64,000 nucleotides of DNA from Wuchereria bancrofti. Taxonomy: Eukaryota > Nematoda > Chromadorea > Rhabditida > Onchocercidae. Numbering within the stretch: the first letter of the stretch is position 1; every line of letters begins with the position of its first letter. Positions 38,401 through 50,100 of this stretch are shown one piece after another. Below the pieces are notes generated by a model. That model made no database searches and had not been told where the DNA came from. It was given only the letters and a program-made list of their open reading frames with translations. The translations under genes and the position numbers were made by a program. The stretch covers positions 2,407,824 through 2,471,823 of the forward strand of contig SSBO01000003.1 of NCBI GenBank assembly GCA_005281725.1, read 5' to 3'.

Positions 38401-41400
38401 TTATTATTACGCTTTTTTTTTCATTTCGTTTTTATAAAAATATTAAATAATTATATCAGAAATTAGATAAAAAGAAAACGAATATAATAGTGAAATGACA
38501 CTTTTTGAAATAAGCAAAAGTGAAACGAGTTAAAATGATAAGCAAAAAAAGTAGACTAAAAAAGAAATAGGGAACAATTGAATTTGCCTTATCACTGTAA
38601 CTGTTAGCTATTAGTTAATCACATTGTTAAAATTGATAAATAACATATCATTTTTCTTCTTTTTTTAATATATTAAATTTGATTCATGTGTGGCTTTTTA
38701 TTTTATTAATATTTGATGCAGTTTTTAAATTAAAGTATTACACGCAAAATAAAATATAGCAATGGCTTATTGAGAAGACTAAGCTAATTTACACACTCTC
38801 AAGCCTTATTCTAGTAATCAATTTTATCAATTCTCTCCTCTCCTCGTACACATCAATATTCAAATTACACTCCAATGCATCAAATATTCCATTAAACAAG
38901 ATTAAATTCCACAGGCCAAGAATGTAATATTTGGTCCCATCAAAATAATAAATGAATTAGTAATGTTGTAAGGTGTTTTTGCTAAACTGGTTGAAAAAAA
39001 TTTTTTAGGCTGTAAGACATATTAAAATAAATGTCTTAATGTGTTTTGTCATAAATGTCATCAACATCATAACTTTTTGAAAATTCCTAATTTTTCACCG
39101 AAAAATTTGCAATTTGGATAATTCTTTGATCGAGTAAAAAAACATATCGAGCAGAATTTATTTCTGATCTATTCTTACTTTTTTTCTTATTTTGTTTTTC
39201 TACTTTTTGTTATTTTATTATTTTCACATTTAAATCTTTCTTCTCTACACTTTTTTTTCTTTCTTTTACACTTATTCATTCCTTATTTTTCTGTAAAGTT
39301 ATTTATCTTATAGAAGTCAAAATTTATTTGACTGATTTAAACTATTAAAATTTAACTGATGCATTTGATTTTCATGACTCTTAAACGAATTTATATAGAA
39401 AAATGTAGGAGAACGGAACAATAAATCCAAATGTTAATGCTGTATCATTCTGATTAGAAAATATTATATCATTTAATGAAAATAATGTTGGAATTTCAAA
39501 AATTATATTTTCTGAAAAGTTTAAATAATAAATATATGGATGATTGTTACATTTGTTGTAAAATAGATTATTTCAAACTTTTTGGACGATAGCTCTTTTT
39601 TTTGAACCGAATGGTTTTTTTTTTTTTAAACAAATAAATTGACTAAAGTATGTAAACAAACAAATGAGTTAGCAAATAGATGGCAAAATGTTGAAATTTT
39701 CTATCCCAATCCTAATTAATTCTATCCCAATTAACTCATGCATATCTAATTTTATTTTAATTTGAATAAATTTTGAGATAGTTGCATTTACCTTTGCAAT
39801 GAATGAATGTCTCTTTTCATGTTTTTTTTTTTCCCTCTTTATACTTCCATTTCCATCTATCAACAAAAAATGAAATTCATTATTCATTTCATTTTCGATC
39901 TCTCCGCTGTATATTCTTTCTTCCTTCCTTTTTTCTCTTTTCTCTTCCTATCGCTAATTTAACATTCGTATAAATAATTTTAAATATTGTAGTCTGAAAA
40001 GTAATGTTCGATGATGATTGTTGCAGTGATGGCATTGAGGTATTATCAATCAAACTTCACTGAGCAAATTTCATTTTTTTTTCCTTTTTTGAAAAATTCA
40101 TATGAATGTTAGAAACAAACAACAATTAATTGCTGAAGTATTAAATGAATTGATGATGCTACAAGCACAAAGAAAACAACGAAAACGGCAAGTAATATTG
40201 ATAAATTTCCGATTATTTATCATATTTCAACAAAAAAAAAAGGAAAGAAAAAAAGAAAAAAATGACGACAGTAGAAATAAAAAATTAAAAGCTATCTTCA
40301 TCGTTTCTTTTTCGTGATTAAATTTTAAATTAGATATCAAAAAAATATTCTGAAAAGGAAGAAAATGGAAATGGAAAAATGGAACATTTAAACGGCAAGT
40401 AATTTTGATAAATTTCCGACTATTTACATGTTTCAGTAGAAAAAAGACAACATTGGAAGTGAAAAATTAAAATGATTCATTGGCTTTTAATAATTATTTT
40501 TAAATGAAATTATAACATTTATTGAAATGAAGCTATTCTAAAAAAAAAAATTTGCCATGGTAGCATTTATTATAATGAAAATGTGCAAAAGGGAGAATAA
40601 ATATGAAATATTATCCTAAAATTCTCAAGTAAGTTTGAAATATTATCTAATTGAAATTCTCAGGTATGAATAAATGTAAAGTAAAACATAGGTATGGGCA
40701 GATGCATGCAAATTATTATCTTATTGAGATTTACAAATAGATATTAATATATGTGACATAACCATGATTAAAATTGTTGGGTGGAAATAAATGTCAAATA
40801 AATATTTTGGGTAAGATTACTTACTTAAAATTTTAAATAAATTTATGATTTGCAATAAAAGTAAAACTGAAAGAATTGATAACTGAGAAAAATTTTCAGT
40901 CTTTTTTGTCTTTGTTTTGTCATTTTTCTTCTTTCTTTTTCATTTATTTGTTGGAAAGAATTTTTTTCATAAGAACATTTAATGCAATTTCATTCAAACT
41001 TTTCAAGATAACAGCATTTTGATAAACAGTAAAAACGATACATTTTTTTCTTTTTTTGTAACAAATAAAAAACAAAAAAATTGTCAAAAAAAATTCTATT
41101 CTTTGTTATTGTCATTGTATGTAACATTGTATAATTCCAAGGATAAATTTTTGAAATAAAGCAAGGAAAGAGCAAAAAAAAAAAAAAAACTGTTCGTTCG
41201 TTGATTTGTTTGGTTGGTTGATTTCGCTTCGATGATTAAAACTCAAATTTTACTTTACAACAAAACTTTTAACGTAGTAATAATAACTCATCTTGCTTCC
41301 CTTATTCCAATTTTTTCTTTTTTTTTATTTTATAAATTTATTGATATTTTGATTATTATTTTTGAATCATCAAATAGAAGTTGTTTTTAATGCTTTTTCA

Positions 41401-44096
41401 AAAAGTATCGGTTTTCATTTTTTTTTTTTAACGATATATCACCATTCATTTTACACATATATTCTGAAATTATTCTTCAACTTGAAAAACTTTAAATGTG
41501 ATTAGAAAATTTCGAATTTAAATCATTACTGTATTTTTTAAGAACAAATTAATTCCTTTTAACAAATTTTTATTGGCAATTAATTAATTGATATTAATTA
41601 ATTTTTCTTTGTCCTTTTTTTTTCATTTTTGCTTTTTTAGTTCAAAATTAAAACTAATGAATTGTCATATATGAAGTGACAAAAGAACTGATACAAATGT
41701 CAAAAAATTTACAGTTTACTGAAAATGTAGAAAACGATTGGTTTTCAATTTTAGCATTGAAACTAATCGTTCAATTTTTGCTTATGTCATTGAAATTTCC
41801 TTTAATCTTTCTTGTTAAATTCAAAAATGACTTTTTTTTCAAAAAGAAATAAAAGTACAAAAAGGCATCTAACACTGATTTGATAGAGATAACAAGAAAA
41901 AAGTGATATGAACGAGATTGATAAGACCTGAAGAAATCGGCAGAACAGCCTTTTGAATATAGTAATTAACAAATTTAGCCATCTAATAGGCCTAATTCAA
42001 TCCCTTAATTTCATTTATTTTTTCGGAAATTTTATTTTATTCTATTTCTGACTTATTTCTTCAACAAAATTCTATAAGAGAAAAAGAGAGAGAGGAAGAG
42101 AGAGAGAGAGAGAGAGAGAGGGAAAAAAGTGAAAAACAAAAACTCATTCATTCATTCGCTTTTTCTCTCATTTGTATGAAATGACTGACATTCAATGCGC
42201 AATTTGATTCCATTTTTCAGTTTAATTATTTTCCAGAAATATACCGTATAACTGCTATATTTGTTAAAAAGTTAACATTATTATCATTTTCAAGGAAATT
42301 ATTCATATTTTGTTTTCTTGATAGTTGTAAATCAGTTAATTATCTTCGTTTGTTTTTTTTTTCGTCTTATTAAATTATCACATTTCAATGATAGAAGAAT
42401 TACCTTGATGAGAAAAGTACAATGATAGATACTTCTTAAAATCTAACTCAAATAAATGCTATCATAAAATCATTTTTTAATTTCATATTAATTCCTTCTT
42501 TCTTCTTTTCTTGCAAATGATAATTAATTCAAATGAAAAAATACAAAAAAAGTGTGAAATTATGAATAAATTTAAAAAGCACGAATGCTTTATAATTAAT
42601 ATTAAATGCAAATAAGCTGAATGCAGAAAAAAAAAATTTTCAAATCCTGACAAATTGCATACATTTAGACAGAATTTGATAATTTTATTTCTTCAGAAAA
42701 AAAGAATGAAGTATTAAGTAAAAATTAATTCTATTTCAATTTTTCAAAAAATTTATTCAAAATTACAAAATAAAAGAAGAAATTTAAGAGCAGAGGAAAA
42801 AAAAATTGATCGTATTTCTTTATTTATAAAACATTCTCAAACTTTTCCGTTTTTTTTTTCTTTCTCAGACTGGTATTCATTATTGAATCGATGTGAGAAA
42901 CGGAAGAAGCGCACGATCAGCAACTTTTTTTCCTCTTTTCTTTAGTTTTATCTCATTGAAAAAATTATTTCAAGTATTTGAAAATAAAAAAACTGAAAAA
43001 AAAGTCACAATAAATTCTTGACAAATTTCATTTTTTCCTTGCAAAAATTCGCATTAAATTTCTTTTTGTTTCCCGGCAAAAATCCCCGTCAAATCGCACT
43101 TTTTTTTTTTGATTTATTCTACAAATATTTCACCATTAGCTGTATTGTTTAAAACACATCGATTTGTTTTTTTTTCTGCTGATTTGAATATATTCTAAAA
43201 ATCAAAAAATTTTTCTTGCAATATTTAAAAAAAAAAAAAAAAATCAAATGGTAACGATTTGGCGTTTAATTTTTAATCTCAAAGTTTTTAAGTCCTAAAT
43301 TTGTCAACAGAATTTCTAAATTTTTTGGATAAGTGAGGTGCAAAAAGTTGAATTGAAAAAAAAATAAAAAAATATATATAAAAAACACGAAAATTTCAAA
43401 CAAAGTTGAGATAAAAAGGTGAATCACAGAGGATGAGAAGACATCTGGTAGAATCAAAAGTCATAAATAAACTATTTCTGAGAGTGAAATGATGCTTCTC
43501 CCAGATAATTTCCAAAAAGTTCACATCTGGCAGATAGAAGAAATTGTGCTTTTCTAAGGAATAAATTGATCAGTTGGCGTAACGTCTATTTACGGTAAGT
43601 AATGAATTGTAAATTTCTCATTATGAAATGTGTCCATTGGGTTGATTACTAGCATCAATTTACTAGGCTAACCGGAAATGGAAACCGGGAGTCGATTTTA
43701 CATTTCCTGTTGATATCTAAAATTAGCTTTTTAGCTCATTTTATTTAAAAAATATTGCAAATTTTCATGAATAAATAATATGATATTCAGATATGGAAAT
43801 TATCAATTAGTTTTCAAATTCATTAATTTCAAGCTCAAAGTTTTTTATTTAAAACTTATTTATATTGATGCAAAATTCAATAATTCTTATTGCAATCATT
43901 AGGATGATTCTACAATGAAACAATTTGAAATCAAAGACAGTCTGAAGTCAAAATTTTAAAAAACAAAGTTAAAATCTTCGGGTTATCAAGATTTGTGAAA
44001 TTTTCAAAACACTTTTATCATCAAATGATTACTTACCGGTCCATTAGCAATAGTTGGTGTAGTATTATTTTCCACTTTCGTTGCTACGCGTTCCAT
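26432..44096 (-). CDS. Aquaglyceroporin, paralogue 2
   Basis: Water/glycerol-type channel. Exons in transcript order: 44096-44037, 29468-29349, 28560-28434, 28098-27961, 27858-27740, 27366-27152, 26848-26684, 26444-26432; 318 residues, phases consistent. First pore motif GHLNPAIS (Asn107), second [15 protein letters not shown] (Asn238-Pro-Ala, Asp242, Arg246), a textbook aquaglyceroporin filter. Core exons of 127, 138, 119 and 215 bases match paralogue 1 exactly. The C-terminus depends on splicing: donor gtatgt at 26683 to a 13-base exon gives ...PLKTTDLA and is followed by AATAAA; without splicing the frame runs to a stop near 26641 through a duplicated YVDFFL motif. The first exon, 14.6 kb upstream, is plausible but unproven; [11 protein letters not shown] in the 29468 exon could be an internal start. 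Confidence 0.88.
26647..26682. repeat. Perfect 18-base tandem repeat at a splice donor
   Basis: Two exact copies of tagaaagaagtcaacata, 26647-26664 and 26665-26682. On the minus strand the upstream copy supplies most of the gtatgt donor of aquaporin 2 exon 7. If the intron is retained, the repeat encodes YVDFFL twice. Confidence 0.9.
34032..34110. repeat. 40-base tandem duplication
   Basis: Two adjacent, essentially perfect copies of a 40-base unit beginning cattaaataattaaatatt. Located inside the putative long intron; no coding content. Confidence 0.9.
34625..34765. repeat. Diverged local repeats
   Basis: Motifs ttaattttctggagctgtct and ttaatttactggagctatct occur about 65 bases apart, with further partial copies ahead of them. 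A related piece (gatgaaataagtaa) also occurs at about 34443 and 34643. Probably old slippage products. Confidence 0.6.
35271..35320. repeat. ATT trinucleotide repeat
   Basis: A run of att/tta triplets with single interruptions; simple sequence in the putative aquaporin 2 intron. Confidence 0.85.
36117..36158. repeat. GCT/GCC/GCA-type triplet repeat
   Basis: Imperfect triplet repeat reading ctgccactgccactgctact and then gctaat repeated three times. Not in an exon I can support. Confidence 0.8.
40102..40188 (+). other. Short exon-like open stretch, coiled-coil composition
   Basis: Opens with ATG and encodes [19 protein letters not shown] followed by basic residues, ending at a gtaata donor-like site just after cggcaa. 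The composition (heptad Leu, Gln, Lys/Arg) looks more like protein than its A+T-rich surroundings. No downstream exon was identified, and an in-frame continuation is Lys-rich low complexity. It may be an exon of an unseen plus-strand gene or chance. Confidence 0.15.
40187..40470 (+). repeat. Local direct duplication, about 80-100 bases
   Basis: The segment from acggcaagtaatattgataa at about 40186 reappears as acggcaagtaattttgataa at about 40391, each followed by atttccga.tattta, a ttca/ttcagt step, an A-rich tract, gacaacat/gacgacag and gaaataaaaaattaaaa-like sequence. The copies have diverged by substitutions and small indels. Confidence 0.65.
42076..42122. repeat. GA dinucleotide repeat
   Basis: A purine-only run dominated by (ga)n with a few interruptions. 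Ordinary microsatellite. Confidence 0.9.
44037..44096 (-). other. Candidate distal first exon of aquaporin 2
   Basis: Encodes [20 protein letters not shown], starting at AAAAATGG and ending at a strong ccg|gtaagt donor in phase 0. An acceptor (cacag) lies 10 bases before ATG, again fitting a trans-spliced leader. The phase matches the aquaporin 2 exon at 29468 and no nearer minus-strand exon accepts it. Inference; a cDNA would settle it. Confidence 0.5.
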
Positions 44097-44109
44097 TTTT
44101 ACCGTTTCT

Positions 44110-47100
44110 GTGATATATTTAAGTTAGCTGTTTCTAAAATCAACATAATTGAAGTCTAAACTGCTAAATTTAATAATTTTACTCAATGACGATCACGCTT
44201 TTTCATCATTAGCAGATTTAATAAATTATAAAACTTCAAATTTAGCAAGAAGAGAAAAATTTCTAATTAAGATTAAAATTTTGAAACTAATGCTGGAACT
44301 ATTCTGATAATATTATATCTTTTACTCACTGCTATCAACCATTATTTATTTCATCAATCTTTTATTGTAGTGAAATTATTTATTTTTCTTATTTTATTCA
44401 AAAAAAAAAAAAATGTAAACAAAGTAAAGAGTTGAGAAGATTATATCATATATAAAATGCTTTTTTTTAAAATAGTTATATTTACAATACATTCAATAAT
44501 TTGAGTACTTAAAGTAAAAGTAAGTGAAAATTCAAAAAAAAAAAAAAAAATTCAAAAAAAAAGTGTAAAAGTACAAGTTTAACAAAGGCAAGAGAAGGAA
44601 CTGATGAACCAATGTAATAAATGATTTCGAATATTTTACATACTCCAAAGTTTTTTAATTTATTGTAATAACAAAATTATCGAATGCCATATTTTTATTT
44701 CCTTTTGAAACCTTTTATTTCACATTGTCGACCTTAAATTCTTCAACATTTCTCATAATTTCAATTATTTTAGCTAACAGCTAACCAAAAAAAAGAAAAA
44801 AAAAAGCAAATAAATAATGTTGTTAGCAAAGTAATAAAATTCTTTCTCAAATAGATCATTAATAATATTGTGAATGTTTTAACCATTAATTAATATTATT
44901 CAGTTATTTTATTTTGTTAAATAATATTTCAAATTAAATAATGAAATGTTACTTAAAGATGGAGAAAAATAGTTACAAATGTTTGAATAATTTAATCTTT
45001 GAACATAACTGTTGATACCTTCGTTAAAATCATATGATAGACCTGTTATAGTTAAAATATTCAATAACTCACTGTGATAAATGTTATGAGTAACTTTCAT
45101 CAAAATACCTATTTATAGTTTCATTTATTTCTAAAAACAACATTTCAGTGAATTTAATTTGTATTTTCCTGTCATTTCAAGCTTAGTTAATTTAATCGAC
45201 CAATCTTAGTTGAATATGTAAAAAGATATTGATAAATGAATGTAAATTAAATTAAACTTCATAAATGTTTTTTTCTTTTAATTAACTTTTATGCAACTCT
45301 GTTATTTTCTTTTAATTTCAGAATTAACACTTATAATAATATAACTTTAATATTGTTGGAATATTCAAATTTAGCTATTATTTAAAACAGAACTAAAAAA
45401 GTGAAAGAAATGAAACACTGTAAATATATAAATAATGAAATAACACCGTGGATTAATTGTACTCATTGAATTGATAAACAATATTAATATTGCTTGAATT
45501 AATAAACAAAATATAAAATTGAAAAAGCAACATTATTAATATTGCTTAAGCATTACATAGCAACCACTTAGCATCGAAATGTAATTCATAACTAAGAGGA
45601 TCAAAGATTAGCATTTTAGTCCTATTAATTACCAACAATCTCCTCATCTGATAGCAAGCAATCATGAAAGATAAATTAGGTATGCAATATTTACTTTTAT
45701 TATATATCATTGATCAGTTCTTTCCTATATAATCTTATTAATTAATTCTTCAAATTTATTTTTTTTTTCTTTCACTGTATTAATTACGAATCGACAAAAT
45801 CCTAAATATTCGGCACTTATAGTTAAAGTAAGTAGAAATATGACATGAAATACAAATAAAACGATTCAAAAACTTTTTTGAATAATGCTAGACTTATCCA
45901 TTTCAAGTCTTAAAAATTTCATTTAATAATAAATTATAATAACTTTTGAAAATAAAAAAACGTTAAAAATGATTAAATTTAAAATTTATGGCAAGCAACA
46001 CATTTATAAAGAAACGATTAATTTTTATGGTTTTAAATACGCTGAAAGTTTACCAAATCGAAAAGAAATTCAAAAGTTTTGTAAACATTGATTTAAATGT
46101 TGTGAAGACATTTTATTTTAATAGAAATAATTGATTGTACTATTTCATACAAATTTTCTGCATCATCGCAAAAATGCATACAATCAAAGACATACGATAA
46201 GCGATAAAAGCGGAAGTTATTAATTCCAGCATGCAAATTCGTGAAACTTTCAAATTTTAACAACGTTAATCTTAAATCCTTAAAAAAAAAAAATTCAGGT
46301 ATCTTAAAGATGTTTAGTACTAATATTATTATATTTGTAATTTTTTACAGCCAGTTATTAAGGCTAATTTTCAATCTTGTAAAATCATTGCTGTAAATTT
46401 TCAAAATTTTTCCAAAACTGGTTTTTTTTCTTTCTTGTTTAAATTAATGTAGAGTGGATATAAAACATTTTAACTTTTCAATGTTAATTAAAAGTTTACT
46501 TCAACAGTACTAACCAAAAAAAAAACTTGAAAGAAATCTGGCGCAAATCGAATGGTTATCCATCTTATCAATCACTTTATGATAATATCATTCAGAAAAA
46601 ACAAACATACTTCTGATAAATTTGATCTTTCTAACAATTAAAAAATTTTTTCAGTTGAGATTGTTCAGTTGAGATCAGTAATTCTGTGAAATAATTATTT
46701 TAATTCCCATTTCTTGTTTTTTAGTCTTTTCCTGTACAATGGGAAAAGAATATCGTTTCTACCATAGAATTTCGTTCAAACAATCATCTTAAAATTTTCA
46801 TTTTAGAAAATAAAAAAAAAAGATGGAAAAATTTTGTGGTTTTTCAAAAAACTTGATAATACACAACATATACTGTAAGAACAAATTAACCTATATGATT
46901 TGTAAAGTTTTATGCATATTTAGTGCAAACAAATGTTGCAAAAAAAAATAAAGAATTAAAACTTTTTAGACAATGTAAAAAAGAAAATATTCAATTAAAG
47001 TCAAATTTTAAGAAATGAACTAAATTAGTAATTAAACAAGTAAACTTATAATAAATATGGCTAATATCTGAAAATAATAACTTATGATCCTTTAAAAAGA

Positions 47101-50100
47101 CTGATGAATTATTCTTCCTGACAATCAGAAGATAAATTAACATGATTTAATGAAATAAATCTTGCATACAATACAGTTAACAGTGATGGTCAAGAAATTT
47201 CATTCAAATAAATCAATACTTAAAAAAAAAAAAGAAATTTTTAACCCTAAAATGTGAACGATACGATGATTGTGGTGAAATGGTGTGTGAATTTATAAAT
47301 AATGCGACCAAACAGATGCAGCAAGAAAATTATAAATGTGTTCTAAAAGTCCGAATATAACTTTTTTGAAAAGGGAAAATCTGATGAATAAATTTTATTG
47401 ATTTTCATGCAAAAATTAAATCTTAACGTAATTAAATTAATTGATAAAATCGATTAAATTAATTGACTAAAATCGATAGATGCATACATTGACATTTAGT
47501 AAAAATTGTAAGTTAACGATGGCAGCAAATCACACATCCTTTGACACTATTACAAACGATGAAACGAATAACTTTTGTTTACACCATTCTCATTTCATTC
47601 ATTCATATTAGCAAATATTGTAAAAATTATTATACTTTTATCATTTTGACTATGTTGGTTTGGTCACATTTTCCGTTGGTTTATTACCGTAATATATCGC
47701 CGAATCTGTTACAAACTATCAAATTTCTTTCTATCGAAATACTCCTCTTTTGATTTCAACATATCAATTCAGTTAAAAAGTTAAACATTTCTGATGGTAC
47801 CTCATCCTTTAAGCCTTTTATTACCCAATAACAGTATGCGTTTACTGTCACATTGATCAAAGATATGAAAATGCATTTTAGCAATGCAAATTCTGATTTA
47901 TTTACATAATATTTGTCGTTTTATTGCTTAAATTACCAACTTATTATTTACAGATGAAAGCAGCAAAAGCAATACATTTCGTTCTTAACATTTGATAGTT
48001 CATTTATTTTTGAAGTAAATTTCTTATTTAATCATTTATGACAATACATCATCATTCATTCTATCAATATATTTTCATAATTTCGTTGCTAGAAATTTCA
48101 AAAAAGCAATTCAGCTTTTTACTACTTTTCACGTCAAATCTGTGGTATAACACATTTGGTCTTTTTTATCTCTGTAATTCTATTTGTCATATGTCATATA
48201 AGATTTCATTCGATTCTTTTACAATTATTAATTATTCCATTTATAAGGGAAAAAAATCGGTTCATTTCATAATATAAATAAATTTTGCACTTTTATTCTT
48301 AATTGACTACTCTTAAAATGTGCTATTTGTTATGACAAATGTGAATGGACTATTAATTATCATGAATGACCCAATTTGAACTGACAGTTGAACAGGTCAT
48401 TTCCCTACCATATTCTCTTCCCTACAGTTTGTTATTCTTCTAATTGTTCAAACTATTCTTGCAATTATTATTAATTCTAATTTATATCAAATCCAAAAAA
48501 TGAAAAAAAAAAGAAAAAATTTTGGTGATACGAAAAACTGTGGAAAACATTAATAATTAAAAATAGAAATTCATTGCAGATATTCGATATGAAAGACACT
48601 GAACCTTTTATCTAAAGTTTGAATATTGCACGGCAACCGAGTGACAGCAGAATTACAAAAAGATTGGTTGTCAACCAGAAGTAGATCTAAAATATGTGAC
48701 CGGTATGATGATAAAGAATTATCAGTTATCCAATCAGTAATTGGAATAAAATCTCTCGAATTGATTATCAATAATCAATAATAGTATAATTAAATTGCTG
48801 CTACTGCTACTATACGGATAAAAATTAGACTGTGATGATATAAATTGGAAGAAGTGGTCATTTGAAGTAGTGAAAATTTGCAGAATACGAATTGAGAATA
48901 AATTTTGATCCGAATTTCACTTGAGCATTATTTAGCCGGATTTTATTGAATTTATGCTAAAAGATCATCGCTTGTTGCTTCGGAAGTTCAACTAAATTTG
49001 TCCCAGAAAAATAACATAAAATTGTGGAATGAGAAGATTTAGAATTGTGACAAAAAAAGAATGAATGAAATGTATGTTTTAACGATGATAGAAATATTTG
49101 ATTTAACATGAAATCGGTGTCTTTATTGAATAAATATTCTGCAAATATTTACATATCGGATTAAGAACTAATCAATGAGATAGGAAAATATTGTCAACCA
49201 TACATGGACAGTACTCCAATCTTCTTAATAAAGCAAACTTTCTAAATAAAATAGCGTATTAAAATGGGAATAATAATTGCGAATTAGAACAACATAAAAT
49301 GCAAATTAGAGCAACTTTGACAAACATAAATTTTACACAAGAAATTTGATACACTCAAATTAATAACATAAATAACCCATTGTTGTCTGAAATGATAACA
49401 AAATAATTAAAATTTATCACTTAAAGCTATCAGCAATTTTTGATTTCAATCATTTAGTATTGCAGAAAATTATTAAGATGGAAAAATTATGAAAAAAGAA
49501 AAGGGAAAAGGCAAAGAATTAAGAAATCTATTACTTCATTACTTAAATATTTAATTAATATTTTATTTTTTAAAAAAAAAGAAAATTTGCATTGCTACTT
49601 TTAGTAACATCAATAATTAACTCTTTTTGGAAGTCTTCATGTTAGGCTACCAAAGTTAAGCCTAAAAGCTTTTTGTCATTATTATTATTAGCATTAGTAT
49701 TGGTTTTAGCTTTATATTCCATTTCTCATCCTGATAGCTTCTCTTGTCACTCTTTTACATCATATCCACATTTATCCACTAAAATATTCCAAATTAAACT
49801 CCTACGGCGATTAGTCAAAATTTAAATCATAAATCAAACATACATTCCATTCCTCAACCATTGATCTTTTCTTTTTCTTTTCATTTTTTAACTAACTTTC
49901 TTTTATTATTTTACTCTTTCCTTGCAACTTTTATTCTAAACAAATATTTATAGAAATCCTTCCTTAGAATATCTTTTCCGCTTTTTTTTTCATTTTCATA
50001 TTGTAGTGAATTTTATGGTTTTTCATTCATTTACAACAAAAAAAAAAAAAATTTGAAAAATATTCAAATTTAGATAAGTGATAATAGGATAGAAAGATGA

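Larger units (their letters stand above)
29469..44036 (-). other. Very long first intron of aquaporin 2 (putative)
   Basis: About 14.6 kb between donor gtaagt (44031-44036) and acceptor ttttaag (29469-29475), both phase 0. Contents: A+T-rich sequence, many homopolymer runs, simple repeats (35271-35320, 36117-36158, 42076-42122), a 40-base tandem repeat (34032-34110), a local duplication near 40187-40470, and a patch of higher G+C at about 37930-38240. I found no other gene with splice support. If the distal exon is wrong, this becomes intergenic sequence. Confidence 0.45.

Noticed and set aside
47541..48277. Two hydrophobic plus-strand ORFs
   Set aside because: Phe/Ile/Tyr-rich translations are what A+T-rich DNA gives by chance; no start context or splice support.
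48571..48771. Minus-strand ORF with protein-like composition
   Set aside because: No flanking exon in phase, no domain recognised; an internal ttttag is not matched by a donor.
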